Positions 43,799 through 53,012 of a DNA stretch of 64,000 nucleotides are shown here, one piece after another; position 1 is the stretch's first letter; every line of letters begins with the position of its first letter. The DNA is taken from assembly GCF_013415905.1 (NCBI RefSeq), contig NZ_CP058909.1:248001-312000 (forward strand), written 5' to 3'. Made by a program: the position numbers and the translations under genes. Source of the stretch: Halosimplex pelagicum (GTDB lineage Archaea > Halobacteriota > Halobacteria > Halobacteriales > Haloarculaceae). Under the pieces are notes generated by a model, which saw only the letters and a list, made by a program, of their open reading frames with translations, did not search any database and was not told the origin of the DNA.

Positions 43799-44743
43799 AT
43801 GCGCGTGACGTTTCTCGGAACGAGCGGCGCGGTCCCGACCACCCGGCGCAACACGAGCGCGCTGCTGGTCAACCGCGACGGCGACCGCCTGCTGTTCGAC
43901 TGCGGCGAGGGCACCCAGCGCCAGATGATGCGCTTCTCCACCGGCTTCGCCGTCGACCACGTCTTCGTCACGCACTGCCACGGCGACCACGTCCTCGGCA
44001 TCCCCGGTCTCGTCCAGACCTTCGACTTCAACGACCGCGAACGCCCGCTCGCGATCCACGCCCCCCACGGCACCCGCGGGGGGATCGAGGACCTGGTTCA
44101 CGCCGCCGGCAACGACCCATCTTTCCCCGTCCGGATCAACCAGGTCGGCCCCGACGAGGTCGTCCTCGACCGCGACGAGTACGAGGTACGGGCCGTCCGC
44201 ACGGACCACCGCACCAACGCCGTCGGCTACGCCGTCGTCGAGGACGACCGCAAGGGCCGCTTCGACCGCGAGAAGGCCGAGGAGGAGCTCGGCATCTCCC
44301 CCGGGCCGAAGTACTCGAAGCTCCACCGCGGCGAGCCCGTCGAACACGACGGGCGAACCGTCGAACCGGAGGAGGTCGTCGGCCCGCCGCGACCCGGCCG
44401 CCGATTCGTCTACACCGGTGACACCCGCCCGACCGACGCCGTCGCCGCCGCCGCCGAGGACGCCGACCTGCTCGTCCACGACGCTACCTTCGCCAGCGAC
44501 TGGGCCGACCGCGCGAAGGAGACCGCCCACTCCACCGCCCGCGAGGCCGCCGCCATCGCCGACCGCGCCGGCGCGAAGCGGCTCGCGCTCACCCACATCT
44601 CGACGCGCTACGCCGGCGACCACTCGCCCATCGAGCGCGAGGCCCGCGAGCACTTCGACGGCGACGCCTGGATCCCCGACGACGGCGACCGGTTCGACGT
44701 GCCGTTCCCCGACGACGGAACCGGCGACGAGTCCGCGGACTGA
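43799..44743 (+). CDS. rnz: Ribonuclease Z
   Basis: 314 residues, short-form tRNase Z that trims tRNA 3' trailers. Metallo-beta-lactamase core: HCHGDH with His59, His61, Asp63 and His64; FLGTSGAVPTTRRN at the N-terminus; Asp in VYTGDTRP; and the final ALTHISTRY histidine. The exosite-like insertion is replaced by a charged segment (about 148-190). ATG 43799 is fixed by homology and a TTTACC box about 28 nt upstream. Confidence 0.95.
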   Translation: MRVTFLGTSGAVPTTRRNTSALLVNRDGDRLLFDCGEGTQRQMMRFSTGFAVDHVFVTHCHGDHVLGIPGLVQTFDFNDRERPLAIHAPHGTRGGIEDLVHAAGNDPSFPVRINQVGPDEVVLDRDEYEVRAVRTDHRTNAVGYAVVEDDRKGRFDREKAEEELGISPGPKYSKLHRGEPVEHDGRTVEPEEVVGPPRPGRRFVYTGDTRPTDAVAAAAEDADLLVHDATFASDWADRAKETAHSTAREAAAIADRAGAKRLALTHISTRYAGDHSPIEREAREHFDGDAWIPDDGDRFDVPFPDDGTGDESAD

Positions 44744-44760
44744 CGCGCCGGACGACACCG

Positions 44761-45075
44761 TGGGAGGGGAGAGCGAGGGAGCGAAGCGACCGAGCGGATC
44801 GGTCCGGGTGGGTCGTGGCCGTCTGCGGTCGCGATCGCGGTGCGGTTGCTGCTGTGGTTGCAGTCGCGGTGCCTGGTGGACTGAAAGGGCGAGGCGTGCT
44901 CGCGTGCAGTTCAGTCGTCTGAGTGACCTCTATCCGCGCGGGCGGTGCCGAGAGCGCGGATATGTCGCTCAGCGACCGCGAGCGCGTCGAGGGCTTTCAT
45001 CGCTTGCTGTCTCCGGCGGTCACTTCCCCGGCTAGCGAGCGCGTCGAGGGCTTTCATCGTCTGCGGTCTCCGTCG
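44761..45075. repeat. Structured dispersed repeat, subfamily B, copy 2
   Basis: Fills the 387-bp gap 44744-45130 between convergent genes. Same order as 28741-29016: GTGGCCGTCTGCGG; GGACTGAAAGGGCGAG with the GCGAG/CTCGC hairpin; GACTGAA (from 44879) pairing with TTCAGTC (44910-44916); a 9-bp stem TATCCGCGC/GCGCGGATA (44931-44939 with 44954-44962); GTCGCT-C-AGCGAC; and a 25-nt perfect direct repeat ending GAGGGCTTTCATCG (44978-45002 and 45035-45059, 57 nt apart). No gene is supported. Confidence 0.7.
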
Positions 45076-45130
45076 AGTGCGGTCGCTGTCTCGTCAGTTC
45101 CTCTGGAGTCAACTCGACCGGAAACAACGC

Positions 45131-46279
45131 CTAGTCGCCGCCCTCGCGGCCGTGGGCGAACTCCTGTTCGACGGTCGTCCCGCTGAAGTAGGCGGCGAAC
45201 CGGACGCCGGCGAGGCTCACGAGGACGCCGGCGAGGATGAACAGGGCGAGCCGGGTGCCCGGGGGTTCGAGGGTGGCCCCTTCGAAGGCGATGGGACCGA
45301 CGTCGATGGGTTGGACCCGGTAGGGCTCGAACACGTCGGCGAGTTCGAGGAAGTACGCGGAGAACCCGCGGACGACGAGGCCGACGGCGACGGCGCCGAA
45401 CGGGAGGTTGAGATACGCCGAACGGACGCTCTCGCGGCGGATGAGTTCGTCGAGTAGCCGGCCGGTGCTGGCGGCGAGGGCGGCGCCGGTGAGCCAGGGG
45501 ATGGCGTCGAAGGCGAAGCGGCTGGCGAGGATGAGCGGGGTCCCCGATCCGAGGTCCGAGACGCCGATAGCGCCGTCGAAGACGCCGACGAGCGAGAGGC
45601 CGGCGGCGACGACGTAGGTGACCAGCGCGACCTGGCCCGAGTAGAGGGCCTCCTGGACCTGGCCGGGGAGGGAGGCGAGGTAGGTGTCGATGCCGAGGCC
45701 CTTGTAGAGGAAGAAGAGGCCGACGACGGCGACGATGGCGCCGGTCGCGACGCCGGGGCTGACGGCCCACCAGAGGACGGGGTAGGCGATGAGGGCGACG
45801 CCGATGGGGACGAGGACGGTCTTGCGCAGCTCCTCGTCGGCGAGGAACTGCTTGAGCAGGTAGTAGGTCGACTCGATGTCGCGGGCCTGGCGGACGACGA
45901 CGCGGTCGACGGCGTCGACGGTCAGGCGGGATTCGACGATGGGGACGAGCCGCTCGTCCTCGGCGCTGTCGACGACGACCACGGCCGAGTCGGGGTCGTG
46001 GTCGTCGATGAGCTCCTCGACCTGGCGGGCGATGGCGCGGTCGGCGCCGATGGTGTCGTCGGTCCCCGCGAGCACCGCGACGACGGTCTCGTCGCCGGCC
46101 TCCGAGAGGTCGCGGGAGACGCGGAGGGCTTCGAGCAGGCAGTTGACCTGGCTGTCTTCGGGGTCCTCGACGCCCACGTCGACGACGAGCGACTCGACGG
46201 CATCGCGCCCTACCATCGGCGGGTCCGTCCCAGCCACGAGGTCGCCCGCGCGGTCGATACAGACGACCAGCGTTGTCAC
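45131..46279 (-). CDS. DUF373 family membrane protein
   Basis: 382 residues. The N-terminal soluble part (1-145) starts TTLVVCIDRAGDL and has an alternating beta/alpha pattern (VVAVLAGTDD, VVVVDSAEDER); the C-terminal part carries about six to seven helices (150-375). This matches the archaeal DUF373 family, of unknown function. GTG 46279 is supported by a clear TATA box GGATTTTTATCCC on the minus strand (46298-46310), 20-30 nt upstream, so the mRNA is leaderless. Confidence 0.88.
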   Translation of the reverse strand: MTTLVVCIDRAGDLVAGTDPPMVGRDAVESLVVDVGVEDPEDSQVNCLLEALRVSRDLSEAGDETVVAVLAGTDDTIGADRAIARQVEELIDDHDPDSAVVVVDSAEDERLVPIVESRLTVDAVDRVVVRQARDIESTYYLLKQFLADEELRKTVLVPIGVALIAYPVLWWAVSPGVATGAIVAVVGLFFLYKGLGIDTYLASLPGQVQEALYSGQVALVTYVVAAGLSLVGVFDGAIGVSDLGSGTPLILASRFAFDAIPWLTGAALAASTGRLLDELIRRESVRSAYLNLPFGAVAVGLVVRGFSAYFLELADVFEPYRVQPIDVGPIAFEGATLEPPGTRLALFILAGVLVSLAGVRFAAYFSGTTVEQEFAHGREGGD

Positions 46280-46414
46280 GGATCGACCGAGGCGGTCACG
46301 GGATAAAAATCCTCGCGACCGTTTCCGCCCGCGGCGCCGCTCGAATCGCCCGAGAGCGCCGCTCCGGACGGTGGATGTGAGGCCCCCCGTCCCCGGCCGG
46401 ACCGCGGCGGACGG

Positions 46415-47443
46415 CTACCGGCGGAACCGGAGCCCGTCGGCGTCGCCGTCGAAGGCGCTCGCGAGTCCGGCACCGAAGGCGTAGGTGGCCCGCTGGGCGC
46501 CCAGGCTGACCCGCTCGCGCAGCGAGTGGGCGGGCTCGAACTCGCGGACTGCGACGGCTTCGCCGAGTCGGTCTTCGAGGGCGTCGGTCACCGCCCGGCG
46601 GGTGCCGAGTTCGTCGACGAGGCCGCGCTCGCGGGCCTCGCTCCCGAGGAACACGCGGGCCTCGGTCTCCTCGACGGCGTCGGGCGCCATGTCGCGGCCC
46701 TCGGCGACGGTCTCGACGAACTGGTCGTAGTAGTCGTCGACGAGGCCCTGGAGGTAGGCCCGCTCGTCGGGGCGCAGCTCCTTCAGCGGCGTCCCGGCGT
46801 CCTTGTACTCGCCGGCGGTGAACCCCTCGTAGGACAGGCCCAGCCGCTCGGCCAGATCGTTGGCGTTGACCCGGGAGCCGACGACGCCGATGGAGCCGAC
46901 CAGCGACCCCTCGCGGGCCCAGATCTCGTCGCAACCGCTGGCGATGTCGTAGCCGCCGCTGGCGCACACGTCGGTCGCGTAGGCGACGGTCGGGCCGTCG
47001 AAGCGCTCGGCGGCGATGCGGATGTCCTCGCTCGGGACGATCTCCCCGCCCGGCGTGTTGAGCTTCACCAGCAGCGCCTCGGCCGCGGGGTCGGCGTCGG
47101 CGAGCTCGATCTGTTCGACCACGTCGTCGGCGCCGATGCCGGTCGCCGAGCCGGGGACGCCGCCAGCGCGCTCGCGCGCGATCGGCCCTTCGACCGCGAC
47201 CTCGGCGACGTTGTACGGCGAGACGAGCGACCCGGCGATCCGGCTCCCGACCCACAGCGCGAGGAGCGCGACCGCGGCGACCACCAGGAGACCGAGGAGG
47301 TCGACCAGCGAGTCGGTGCTGCGGACGAACACGTACCAGGCGGCGGCGACGCCGATCAGGCCGACGAGGGCGGTCACGACCAGCGGGACGACGGTCCCCT
47401 CGACGGTCCCGACCGCGTCGTCGTCGGATGGCAAACTGCTCAT
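46415..47443 (-). CDS. sppA: Signal peptide peptidase SppA (S49)
   Basis: 342 residues, single-domain archaeal SppA that degrades cleaved signal peptides at the membrane. Two N-terminal helices (18-40 and 46-72), then the S49 domain: nucleophile Ser162 in DVCASGGYDIAS and general-base Lys214 in GEYKDAGTPL; LNTPGGE near 128 forms the oxyanion side. The tail (TYAFGAGLASAF) is hydrophobic. A TTTTCCC box about 28 nt upstream supports ATG 47443. The DUF373 gene lies downstream on the same strand, but its own promoter separates it. Confidence 0.93.
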   Translation of the reverse strand: MSSLPSDDDAVGTVEGTVVPLVVTALVGLIGVAAAWYVFVRSTDSLVDLLGLLVVAAVALLALWVGSRIAGSLVSPYNVAEVAVEGPIARERAGGVPGSATGIGADDVVEQIELADADPAAEALLVKLNTPGGEIVPSEDIRIAAERFDGPTVAYATDVCASGGYDIASGCDEIWAREGSLVGSIGVVGSRVNANDLAERLGLSYEGFTAGEYKDAGTPLKELRPDERAYLQGLVDDYYDQFVETVAEGRDMAPDAVEETEARVFLGSEARERGLVDELGTRRAVTDALEDRLGEAVAVREFEPAHSLRERVSLGAQRATYAFGAGLASAFDGDADGLRFRR

Positions 47444-47526
47444 GACCTCTAGAAGTTGCGGTCGGCGGGAAAACCTATCGGCGAGGCGCGGGCGCTGGCA
47501 GTGCCGGTGGTCGGGCGAACGGACGG

Positions 47527-48309
47527 CTACAGCGCGACCCGGTCGAAGTCGTTCCAGACCTCGAAGTCGCTCAGTTCGTCGAGGTCGTCGGTGTGGCGTT
47601 CGAGCATGTGCTCGGAGACGTTCGTGGCGACGACGCGGTCGGCGTCGAACCGACGGGCGTCGGCGCGCAGTTCCTCGGCGTCGCCGTGGAACTCGGCGCC
47701 CAGGACGGAGCCGTCGAAGAAGAGCAGGTCCGCGCCGGTGCAGAAGTCGGGGACGGCGTCGACGCCGTCCACGTCGGGGGCGTAGACGACGGTCGCCCCC
47801 TCGGCGGAGACGGCGTACCCCTGGGTCGGGAAGGCGTGTGTGCCGTGGTCGACGTCGAACGCCCGCACGTCGAACTCGTCGGTCCGGAGCGCCTCGTCGG
47901 CGTCGAGCGGGACGTACTCCACGTGGTCGAGGATGTGCGGGAAGGTGTCCTCCGTGAACGTCCTGACCGGACGACTCCCGTAGACGGTGATCTCCTTGCC
48001 GAACGTGGAGTGGTCGAACTCGCCCTCGTTTTGCACGTGGGTGGTCATCGCGGCCTGGTTCAGCTCGTTGATCCCCCAGTAGTTGTCGAAGTGGGCGTGG
48101 GTCGCGAAGAAGGCGTCCACGTCGTAGACCTCCATCTCGTGGAGCTGGTCGGCGATGTCGGGGCCGATGTCGAGGACGAGCCGCCGCCCGGCGGCCTCGA
48201 CGAGCACGGCCGGCCGGCGGCGGCGCTCGCTGGCGGCGCAGTACTCGCAGTCACAGAGCGGGGCGGGCACGCCGACCGCGTCGCCGGTCCCCATGAGCGT
48301 GACGCGCAT
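47527..48309 (-). CDS. Metallo-beta-lactamase-fold hydrolase, PhnP-like, altered metal motif
   Basis: 260 residues. N-terminus RVTLMGTGDAVGVPAPLCDCEYC resembles PhnP-type phosphodiesterases, in which such a Cys set holds a structural zinc. The metal motif reads THAHFDNYWG: HxHxD is kept but the final His of HxHxDH is Asn. Further candidate ligands are DVDHGTHAFP and VVYAPDVDG. The end (VVATNVSEHMLERHTDD) has the late His. With one ligand changed, activity or metal use may differ; the substrate is unknown but cyclic phosphates or phosphodiesters would fit the family. Confidence 0.85.
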   Translation of the reverse strand: MRVTLMGTGDAVGVPAPLCDCEYCAASERRRRPAVLVEAAGRRLVLDIGPDIADQLHEMEVYDVDAFFATHAHFDNYWGINELNQAAMTTHVQNEGEFDHSTFGKEITVYGSRPVRTFTEDTFPHILDHVEYVPLDADEALRTDEFDVRAFDVDHGTHAFPTQGYAVSAEGATVVYAPDVDGVDAVPDFCTGADLLFFDGSVLGAEFHGDAEELRADARRFDADRVVATNVSEHMLERHTDDLDELSDFEVWNDFDRVAL

Positions 48310-48426
48310 GGCACCGTTTGGGCCGACCCACCGTTACCCGTTTCGTGTATCAGATCCCGAACCGGTTCGGGCCGCGCGAGGCGGACCGCGATACCGACCG
48401 GGGAGACGGAACCGAGCCGGGGAGAA

Positions 48427-49833
48427 TCAGCCGAACGGGCCGCCACCGCCGCCCATGCCACCCATCCCGCCCATGCCGCCGCCACCGCCGCCGCCCTGCA
48501 TCTGCTTCATCATCCGCTCCATGTCGGCGTCGCCCATGCCCTGGAACTGGTCTAACATCTGGCGCATCGCGTTGTACTGTTCGAGCAGTTCGCGGATGCG
48601 CTCCTCGGGCTTGCCCGAGCCGCGGGCGATGCGCTCGATGCGGCTCTTGCCGACGGTCCGGGGGTTCTCCAGCTCCTCGTCGGTCATCGAGTCCATGACG
48701 ACCTCGAAGTCGTGCAGGCGCTCCTGGGTCACGTCCATCGCGTCGTCGGGCAACTGGTCCATGAGCCCGCCGCCCATCCCCGGGATCATGTCCATCACCT
48801 GATCCAGGGGCCCCATCTTGTTCATCGTCTCCATCTGCTTGCGCATGTCGTGGAGGGTGAACTTCCCCTCCATCATGTCCTCGGGGTCCCAGTCCTCTTC
48901 CTCCTCGCCCGTCTCGTCCATCGCCCGCTCGACGCGCTCGGTGAGCTGTTTGAGGTCGCCCATGCCGAGCAGCCGCGAGATGAACCCGGAGGGCTCGAAC
49001 CGCTCGATGTCGGAGACGGTCTCGCCGGTCCCGAGGAAGGCGATCGACGAGCCGGTCTCGTTGACGGCGGCCAGCGCGCCCCCACCCTTCGCCGTCCCGT
49101 CGAGCTTCGTGATGACGACGCCGTCGATGCCGATGGAGTCCTCGAACTCCTGGGCCTGGTCCTTCGCCGACTGGCCCATCGCCGCGTCCAGCACCAGCAG
49201 GTCCCGGTCCGGCTGGACCTCTTCCTCGATGTCCTCGATCTGGTCGATGAGCTCCTCGTTGAGCCCGTCGCGACCGGCGGTGTCGACGATGCGCACGTCG
49301 GCGTCCTCGGTCGCTTCGAGTCCCTCGCGGGCGATCCGGACGGGGTCGTCGGCGTCGGGGTCGCCGTAGAAGTCCACCTCCGCGCGCTCGGCCATCTCCT
49401 TGGACTGGTCGTAGGCGCCGGGCCGGTCGGTGTCCGTCTGGATGATCGCCGGGCGCAGGCCCTTCTTCGAGAACCACCACGCCATCTTGGCGGCCGTGGT
49501 GGTCTTCCCCGAGCCGTAGAGGCCGGCGAGCATGATCGTCTGCGATTCGAGCGGGAGGTCGGTGGAGTCGCCGACGAGGCCGACGAGCTCGTCGTAGACG
49601 ACCCGGAGCACCCAGTCGTGGGCGGAGGTGCCCGCGGGCGGCTCCTCCTCTAAGGCGCGGGTCTTGATGGAGTCCGACAGCTCCATCACCAGGTCCACGT
49701 CCACGTCGGCCTGCAGCAGCGACCGCTGGATGTCCTTGACGACCTCCTCGACGTCCTCCTCGGAGATGCGGGACTGGCCCCGGAGGTCGTTGAGGGTGCT
49801 CCGGAGCGACGTTCCCAGATCGTCGAGTACCAT
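48427..49833 (-). CDS. srp54: Signal recognition particle protein SRP54
   Basis: 468 residues. N domain (1-90), GTPase G domain with P-loop [15 protein letters not shown] (near 108), [17 protein letters not shown] and [13 protein letters not shown], then the Met-rich M domain (about 300-440) with [12 protein letters not shown] and [17 protein letters not shown]. It ends in a Gly/Met-rich tail. Binds 7S RNA and signal sequences and docks with FtsY. A TTTAAC-type box about 26 nt upstream of ATG 49833 suggests a leaderless mRNA. Confidence 0.97.
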   Translation of the reverse strand: MVLDDLGTSLRSTLNDLRGQSRISEEDVEEVVKDIQRSLLQADVDVDLVMELSDSIKTRALEEEPPAGTSAHDWVLRVVYDELVGLVGDSTDLPLESQTIMLAGLYGSGKTTTAAKMAWWFSKKGLRPAIIQTDTDRPGAYDQSKEMAERAEVDFYGDPDADDPVRIAREGLEATEDADVRIVDTAGRDGLNEELIDQIEDIEEEVQPDRDLLVLDAAMGQSAKDQAQEFEDSIGIDGVVITKLDGTAKGGGALAAVNETGSSIAFLGTGETVSDIERFEPSGFISRLLGMGDLKQLTERVERAMDETGEEEEDWDPEDMMEGKFTLHDMRKQMETMNKMGPLDQVMDMIPGMGGGLMDQLPDDAMDVTQERLHDFEVVMDSMTDEELENPRTVGKSRIERIARGSGKPEERIRELLEQYNAMRQMLDQFQGMGDADMERMMKQMQGGGGGGGMGGMGGMGGGGGPFG

Positions 49834-49891
49834 TTGCCGCGGAGTACGCGGCCGGCCCGTTAAAGACTTTGTACTCCGCCGGTCGGTGCGG

Positions 49892-50971
49892 TCACGGCGC
49901 CGCGATCAACCGGGGGTCGGCGCGAACCAGTTCTTGGCCCACCGGCGACCGCAGCGCGTCGAGCACCGCGGCCTCTCGGGGATCGGGCGACCCCGAGGCG
50001 TACAGCGCCACGTCCCGCGTCGTCGGGTAGCCCGGGTCGCGGTAGCCGTGGGTCGTCCCGTCGGCGGTGACCTCGACCGCGGGTGGCCCGCGTTCGACGA
50101 CGCCGACCGCCAGATCCGCGATCGCGTCGTCGCGGTCGGCGACGGCGGCGGCGCGCGCCCTGTGCCGTCCGATACGCGCGTCGAGACCGTCCAGCGGAGC
50201 CCGCCGGAAGAACTCGTCGCGAATCGGCCGGTTCGGCGTCCCGCTCGCGCCGGTGACGACGTAGATATCCCGGTCGGGCCCGCCCAGCACGGACCAGTTC
50301 TCGATCTCCCCCTCGTAGATCCCGCGGATCGTCCCGACCGAGAGCGTCTCGACCCCGGCCGCCGCGACCGCCGGGCTGACGACGAACGCCGAGCCGTCGC
50401 GGGCGAGGACGTGCGAGGTCAGCGCCGACGCGTCCGCGGACGGCAGTCCGTCGACCCCGCCGGGACCCGTCTCGCCGAGGTCGATACGGCCGGCCGCCAG
50501 ATCGGCGGCTATCCGCGCGGGGCCGGACACCGAGGTGACGAGTTCGAAGGGCGGCCGCGAGCGCTCGCCGGTCGGCTCGATCCCGCGGTCGGCGGCGAAG
50601 CGGTCGGCGAGTCGGGCGTCCGCGTCGGCCACCGCGGGACCGACGACCGGGAACGCCTCGCTCGACGGGCGCAGGTTCGCGTTCCAGGCGGTCGCCAGCG
50701 GGGCGACGACGCGCCGGAGCGTCCCGGTGGTCTGGAGGTGGAGCGGCTCGACCGACCGGGCCGTGGCGGTGGGCGTCGGCGCGGAGGTGCTCGGGTCGAG
50801 CGGACCGCCGTCCGTGGCCGCGGACGGCGTGGTCGACCGGTCAGGCGGCGTCCGCGTGTCGGCCCCGTCGGTTCCGGTGAGGCCCGAACAGCCCGCGAGC
50901 GACGCGAGGAGGGCGGCGCCGGACCCGAGCACCGCGCGTCTGTTCGGGTCCGGCACGTCGTTCGCTGTCAT
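49892..50971 (-). CDS. PstS-like phosphate-binding lipoprotein (Tat-type)
   Basis: 359 residues. Tat motif NRRAVLGSG with a lipobox (ASLAGC, Cys near 28), then a Thr/Ser/Pro linker to about 75. The binding-protein part shows family hallmarks: [29 protein letters not shown] (near 225-250), [15 protein letters not shown], and early [19 protein letters not shown]. Phosphate-contact residues cannot be assigned with confidence. No pstCAB genes are present; instead it diverges from a gene with PhoU-like domains at 51142. Phosphate or another oxyanion is the likely ligand, by family. Confidence 0.82.
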   Translation of the reverse strand: MTANDVPDPNRRAVLGSGAALLASLAGCSGLTGTDGADTRTPPDRSTTPSAATDGGPLDPSTSAPTPTATARSVEPLHLQTTGTLRRVVAPLATAWNANLRPSSEAFPVVGPAVADADARLADRFAADRGIEPTGERSRPPFELVTSVSGPARIAADLAAGRIDLGETGPGGVDGLPSADASALTSHVLARDGSAFVVSPAVAAAGVETLSVGTIRGIYEGEIENWSVLGGPDRDIYVVTGASGTPNRPIRDEFFRRAPLDGLDARIGRHRARAAAVADRDDAIADLAVGVVERGPPAVEVTADGTTHGYRDPGYPTTRDVALYASGSPDPREAAVLDALRSPVGQELVRADPRLIAAP

Positions 50972-51109
50972 CGCCGGATCGCTGGGCGGCCGCCCCCTTG
51001 TAACCCGCTACGCACAGCTATCGAGGGCTATTGAGCCGAGACCGGTCCGGAGCCGCGCGGGACCGACCGCCGGCGTGGAACTAAGGGGGCCGCGGGCGGA
51101 GACGGAGGT

Positions 51110-51145
51110 ATGTATCGGGCCCGCAGGCGCCGCGGTCGGCCGTGA
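51110..51145 (+). CDS. Possible 11-codon leader ORF overlapping the PhoU/TrkA-C gene
   Basis: ATG 51110 opens [11 protein letters not shown] and stops with TGA at 51143-51145, overlapping the next gene's GTG at 51142 as GTGA. A weak TATA-like AACTAAGG lies about 27 nt before this ATG. The downstream GTG has no SD sequence, so the leader ORF would explain how it is reached. Confidence 0.3.
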   Translation: MYRARRRRGRP

Positions 51146-52449
51146 ACCGCGACGGCCGGGAGGGCGTGGACGACCGCGTCGAGTACGAGCCGGTCAGCGT
51201 CAAGGAGCTGCTGGGCGAGATGAAAGACATCGCCGAGCTGCTCGTCGACCTGTCGTACTCTTCGGTCCTCTTCGACGACCCGGCGCTGGCCGAGGAGGTG
51301 CTCGAACTGGAGTCGGAGATGGACGTGCTCCAGCTGCGCGCGCGGATGAGCCTCGTGATGGCCGGCCGCTCGCCGGAGGAAGCCGAGGAGCTGGCGCCCA
51401 TCTTCGGCATCGTCGGCGCCGCGGAGACGATCAGCGACGCCGCCGGCGACATCGCGAAGGTCGTCCTCGACGACGTGGGCCTGCCGGCGTCGCTGCGGGC
51501 CGGCCTCCCCGACCCCGTCGAGACGCTCGCCCGGGCGGAACTCGCCGGGTACTCGGCCTACGCGGGGCGGACGCTCGGCGACATCAACCTGGAGACGGAG
51601 ACCGGCGTCCGCGTGCTCGCGGTCCGTCGCGGCGACGAGTGGCTGCTCGATCCCGGTCGCGAGACGGCGCTGCGACCCGGCGACGTGTCGTTCTGTCGCG
51701 GCCCCGACGACGGTATCCAGGGGGTCTTCGAGACGATGACCGGCGAGCCCTACGAGCGGCCGGCGGTCCCCGAGTCGGACATCGAGGACCTGGACCGCGC
51801 GGTCGAGACGGTCGTGTTGATGCGCAACGTGAGCGAACTCGCGGTGGACCTGGCCTACGGGAGCGTGCTGTTCGACGACCCCGAGCTCGCCCGCGAGGTG
51901 AGCGAGCTCGAAGTGGAGGTCGACGCGCTGAAGGAGCGCTTCGAGGCGTGGGCGCTCCGCGGGGCCGCCGAGGTGGCGGAGCCGGTGACGATCCGCGGGC
52001 TGCTCCACATCGCGGCGAGCACGGAGGTGATCAGCGACGCCGCCCTGGAGATCAGCGAGGGCGTGCTCCGCGGGCTGGGGAGCCACCCGGTCGTCCAGGC
52101 CGCCGTCGAGGAGTCAGACGAGATCCTCGTCAGCGTTCCCGTCGCGGCCGGCAGCGACCTCGACGGCACGAGCATCGGCGAACAGGCGCTCCGGGCGACC
52201 ACGGGGACCCTCGTCATCGCGGTCCGCCGCGAACGCGAGCCGGCGGAGGGGACGGACAGGGCGAACGGTGACGAGGACGCGGGCACCGCCCGCGCCGAGG
52301 GCGACACGGAGTGGGTCCTGACGCCGTCGCCCGAGACGCGGCTGCGCGCCGGCGACACCCTCATCGCGAAGGGGACCCGGGCCGGCGCCGAGCGTCTGCG
52401 GGCGCTGGCCGGTGGGGAGGGGGCCGGAGCCGGAACCGGGTCGCGGTGA
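51142..52449 (+). CDS. Duplicated PhoU-TrkA-C regulatory protein
   Basis: 435 residues made of two repeats, each a PhoU-like helical domain followed by a TrkA-C domain. PhoU halves: LLGEMKDIAELLVDLSYSSVLFDDPALAEEVLELE (near 12-100) and LMRNVSELAVDLAYGSVLFDDPELAREVSELE (near 225-310). TrkA-C halves: VRVLAVRRGDEWLLDPGRETALRPGDV (near 153-185) and TGTLVIAVRRERE ... RAGDTLIAKGTRAGAERL (near 350-425). Soluble. GTG 51142 overlaps a leader ORF and its own stop overlaps the next MgtE gene, so three genes are coupled. Likely gates or senses ion or phosphate status for the MgtE proteins. Confidence 0.88.
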   Translation: MNRDGREGVDDRVEYEPVSVKELLGEMKDIAELLVDLSYSSVLFDDPALAEEVLELESEMDVLQLRARMSLVMAGRSPEEAEELAPIFGIVGAAETISDAAGDIAKVVLDDVGLPASLRAGLPDPVETLARAELAGYSAYAGRTLGDINLETETGVRVLAVRRGDEWLLDPGRETALRPGDVSFCRGPDDGIQGVFETMTGEPYERPAVPESDIEDLDRAVETVVLMRNVSELAVDLAYGSVLFDDPELAREVSELEVEVDALKERFEAWALRGAAEVAEPVTIRGLLHIAASTEVISDAALEISEGVLRGLGSHPVVQAAVEESDEILVSVPVAAGSDLDGTSIGEQALRATTGTLVIAVRREREPAEGTDRANGDEDAGTARAEGDTEWVLTPSPETRLRAGDTLIAKGTRAGAERLRALAGGEGAGAGTGSR

Positions 52450-53012
52450 CGATGACCGGCGACTGGACGGTCCGCGGGATCACCCGCCGGCTGTTCCCGT
52501 TGCTGGTCGCGCTCACGCTGCTGGAGCTGCTCGGCGGGCTCACCCTCGACGGCTTCGAGGCGACGCTGACCCGTTACCCCTCCCTGCTCGTGCTCGTCCC
52601 GGCCACCATCGGGACGGCGGGCAACCTCGGGAGCGTCCTCTCGGCGCGGCTCTCGACGGCCTTCCACCTCGGGCTGCTCACCTTCGAGCCGACCGACGAG
52701 CGCCTCGGCGGCAACGCCCTCGCGACCGTCCTGCTCGCGGTGACGGTGTTCCCGCTGGTCGGCGCCGGCGCCTGGGTCGTCGCCCGGGCGACCGGGACGG
52801 CGGCGCTGCCGGCCCGGACCGTCGTCGCGGTCGCGCTCCTGAGCGGCGTGGTGCTCTCGGTCCTGGCAGTCCTCGTGACCGTCGTCACTGCCTACGCCGC
52901 CTACCGCTTCGAGGCCGACCCGGACGACGTGGTGATCCCCGTCGTCACGAACGTCTGCGACGTGCTCGGCGTGCTCGTCCTGTTCGGCGCCGTCCGGGTG
53001 GTGGTCGGGTGA
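52446..53012 (+). CDS. MgtE-like (SLC41) divalent cation transporter, first half
   Basis: 188 residues, about five helices, equal to one MgtE membrane domain without CBS regions. The signature P-x3-G-x2-GN-x-GS-x-L-S-x-RLS appears as PATIGTAGNLGSVLSARLST (near 39-58), and the C-terminal VIPVVTNVCDVLG carries the conserved Asp. GTG 52446 overlaps the previous TGA (GTGA); ATG 52452 is the alternative start. Forms a pair with the next gene, together equal to a full two-repeat SLC41 unit. Substrate probably Mg2+. Confidence 0.85.
   Translation: MTMTGDWTVRGITRRLFPLLVALTLLELLGGLTLDGFEATLTRYPSLLVLVPATIGTAGNLGSVLSARLSTAFHLGLLTFEPTDERLGGNALATVLLAVTVFPLVGAGAWVVARATGTAALPARTVVAVALLSGVVLSVLAVLVTVVTAYAAYRFEADPDDVVIPVVTNVCDVLGVLVLFGAVRVVVG

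Noticed and set aside
44978-45059. Two 25-nt perfect direct repeats as a CRISPR start
   Set aside because: Only two units, with a spacer conserved in position between copies of a dispersed element, and no cas genes.
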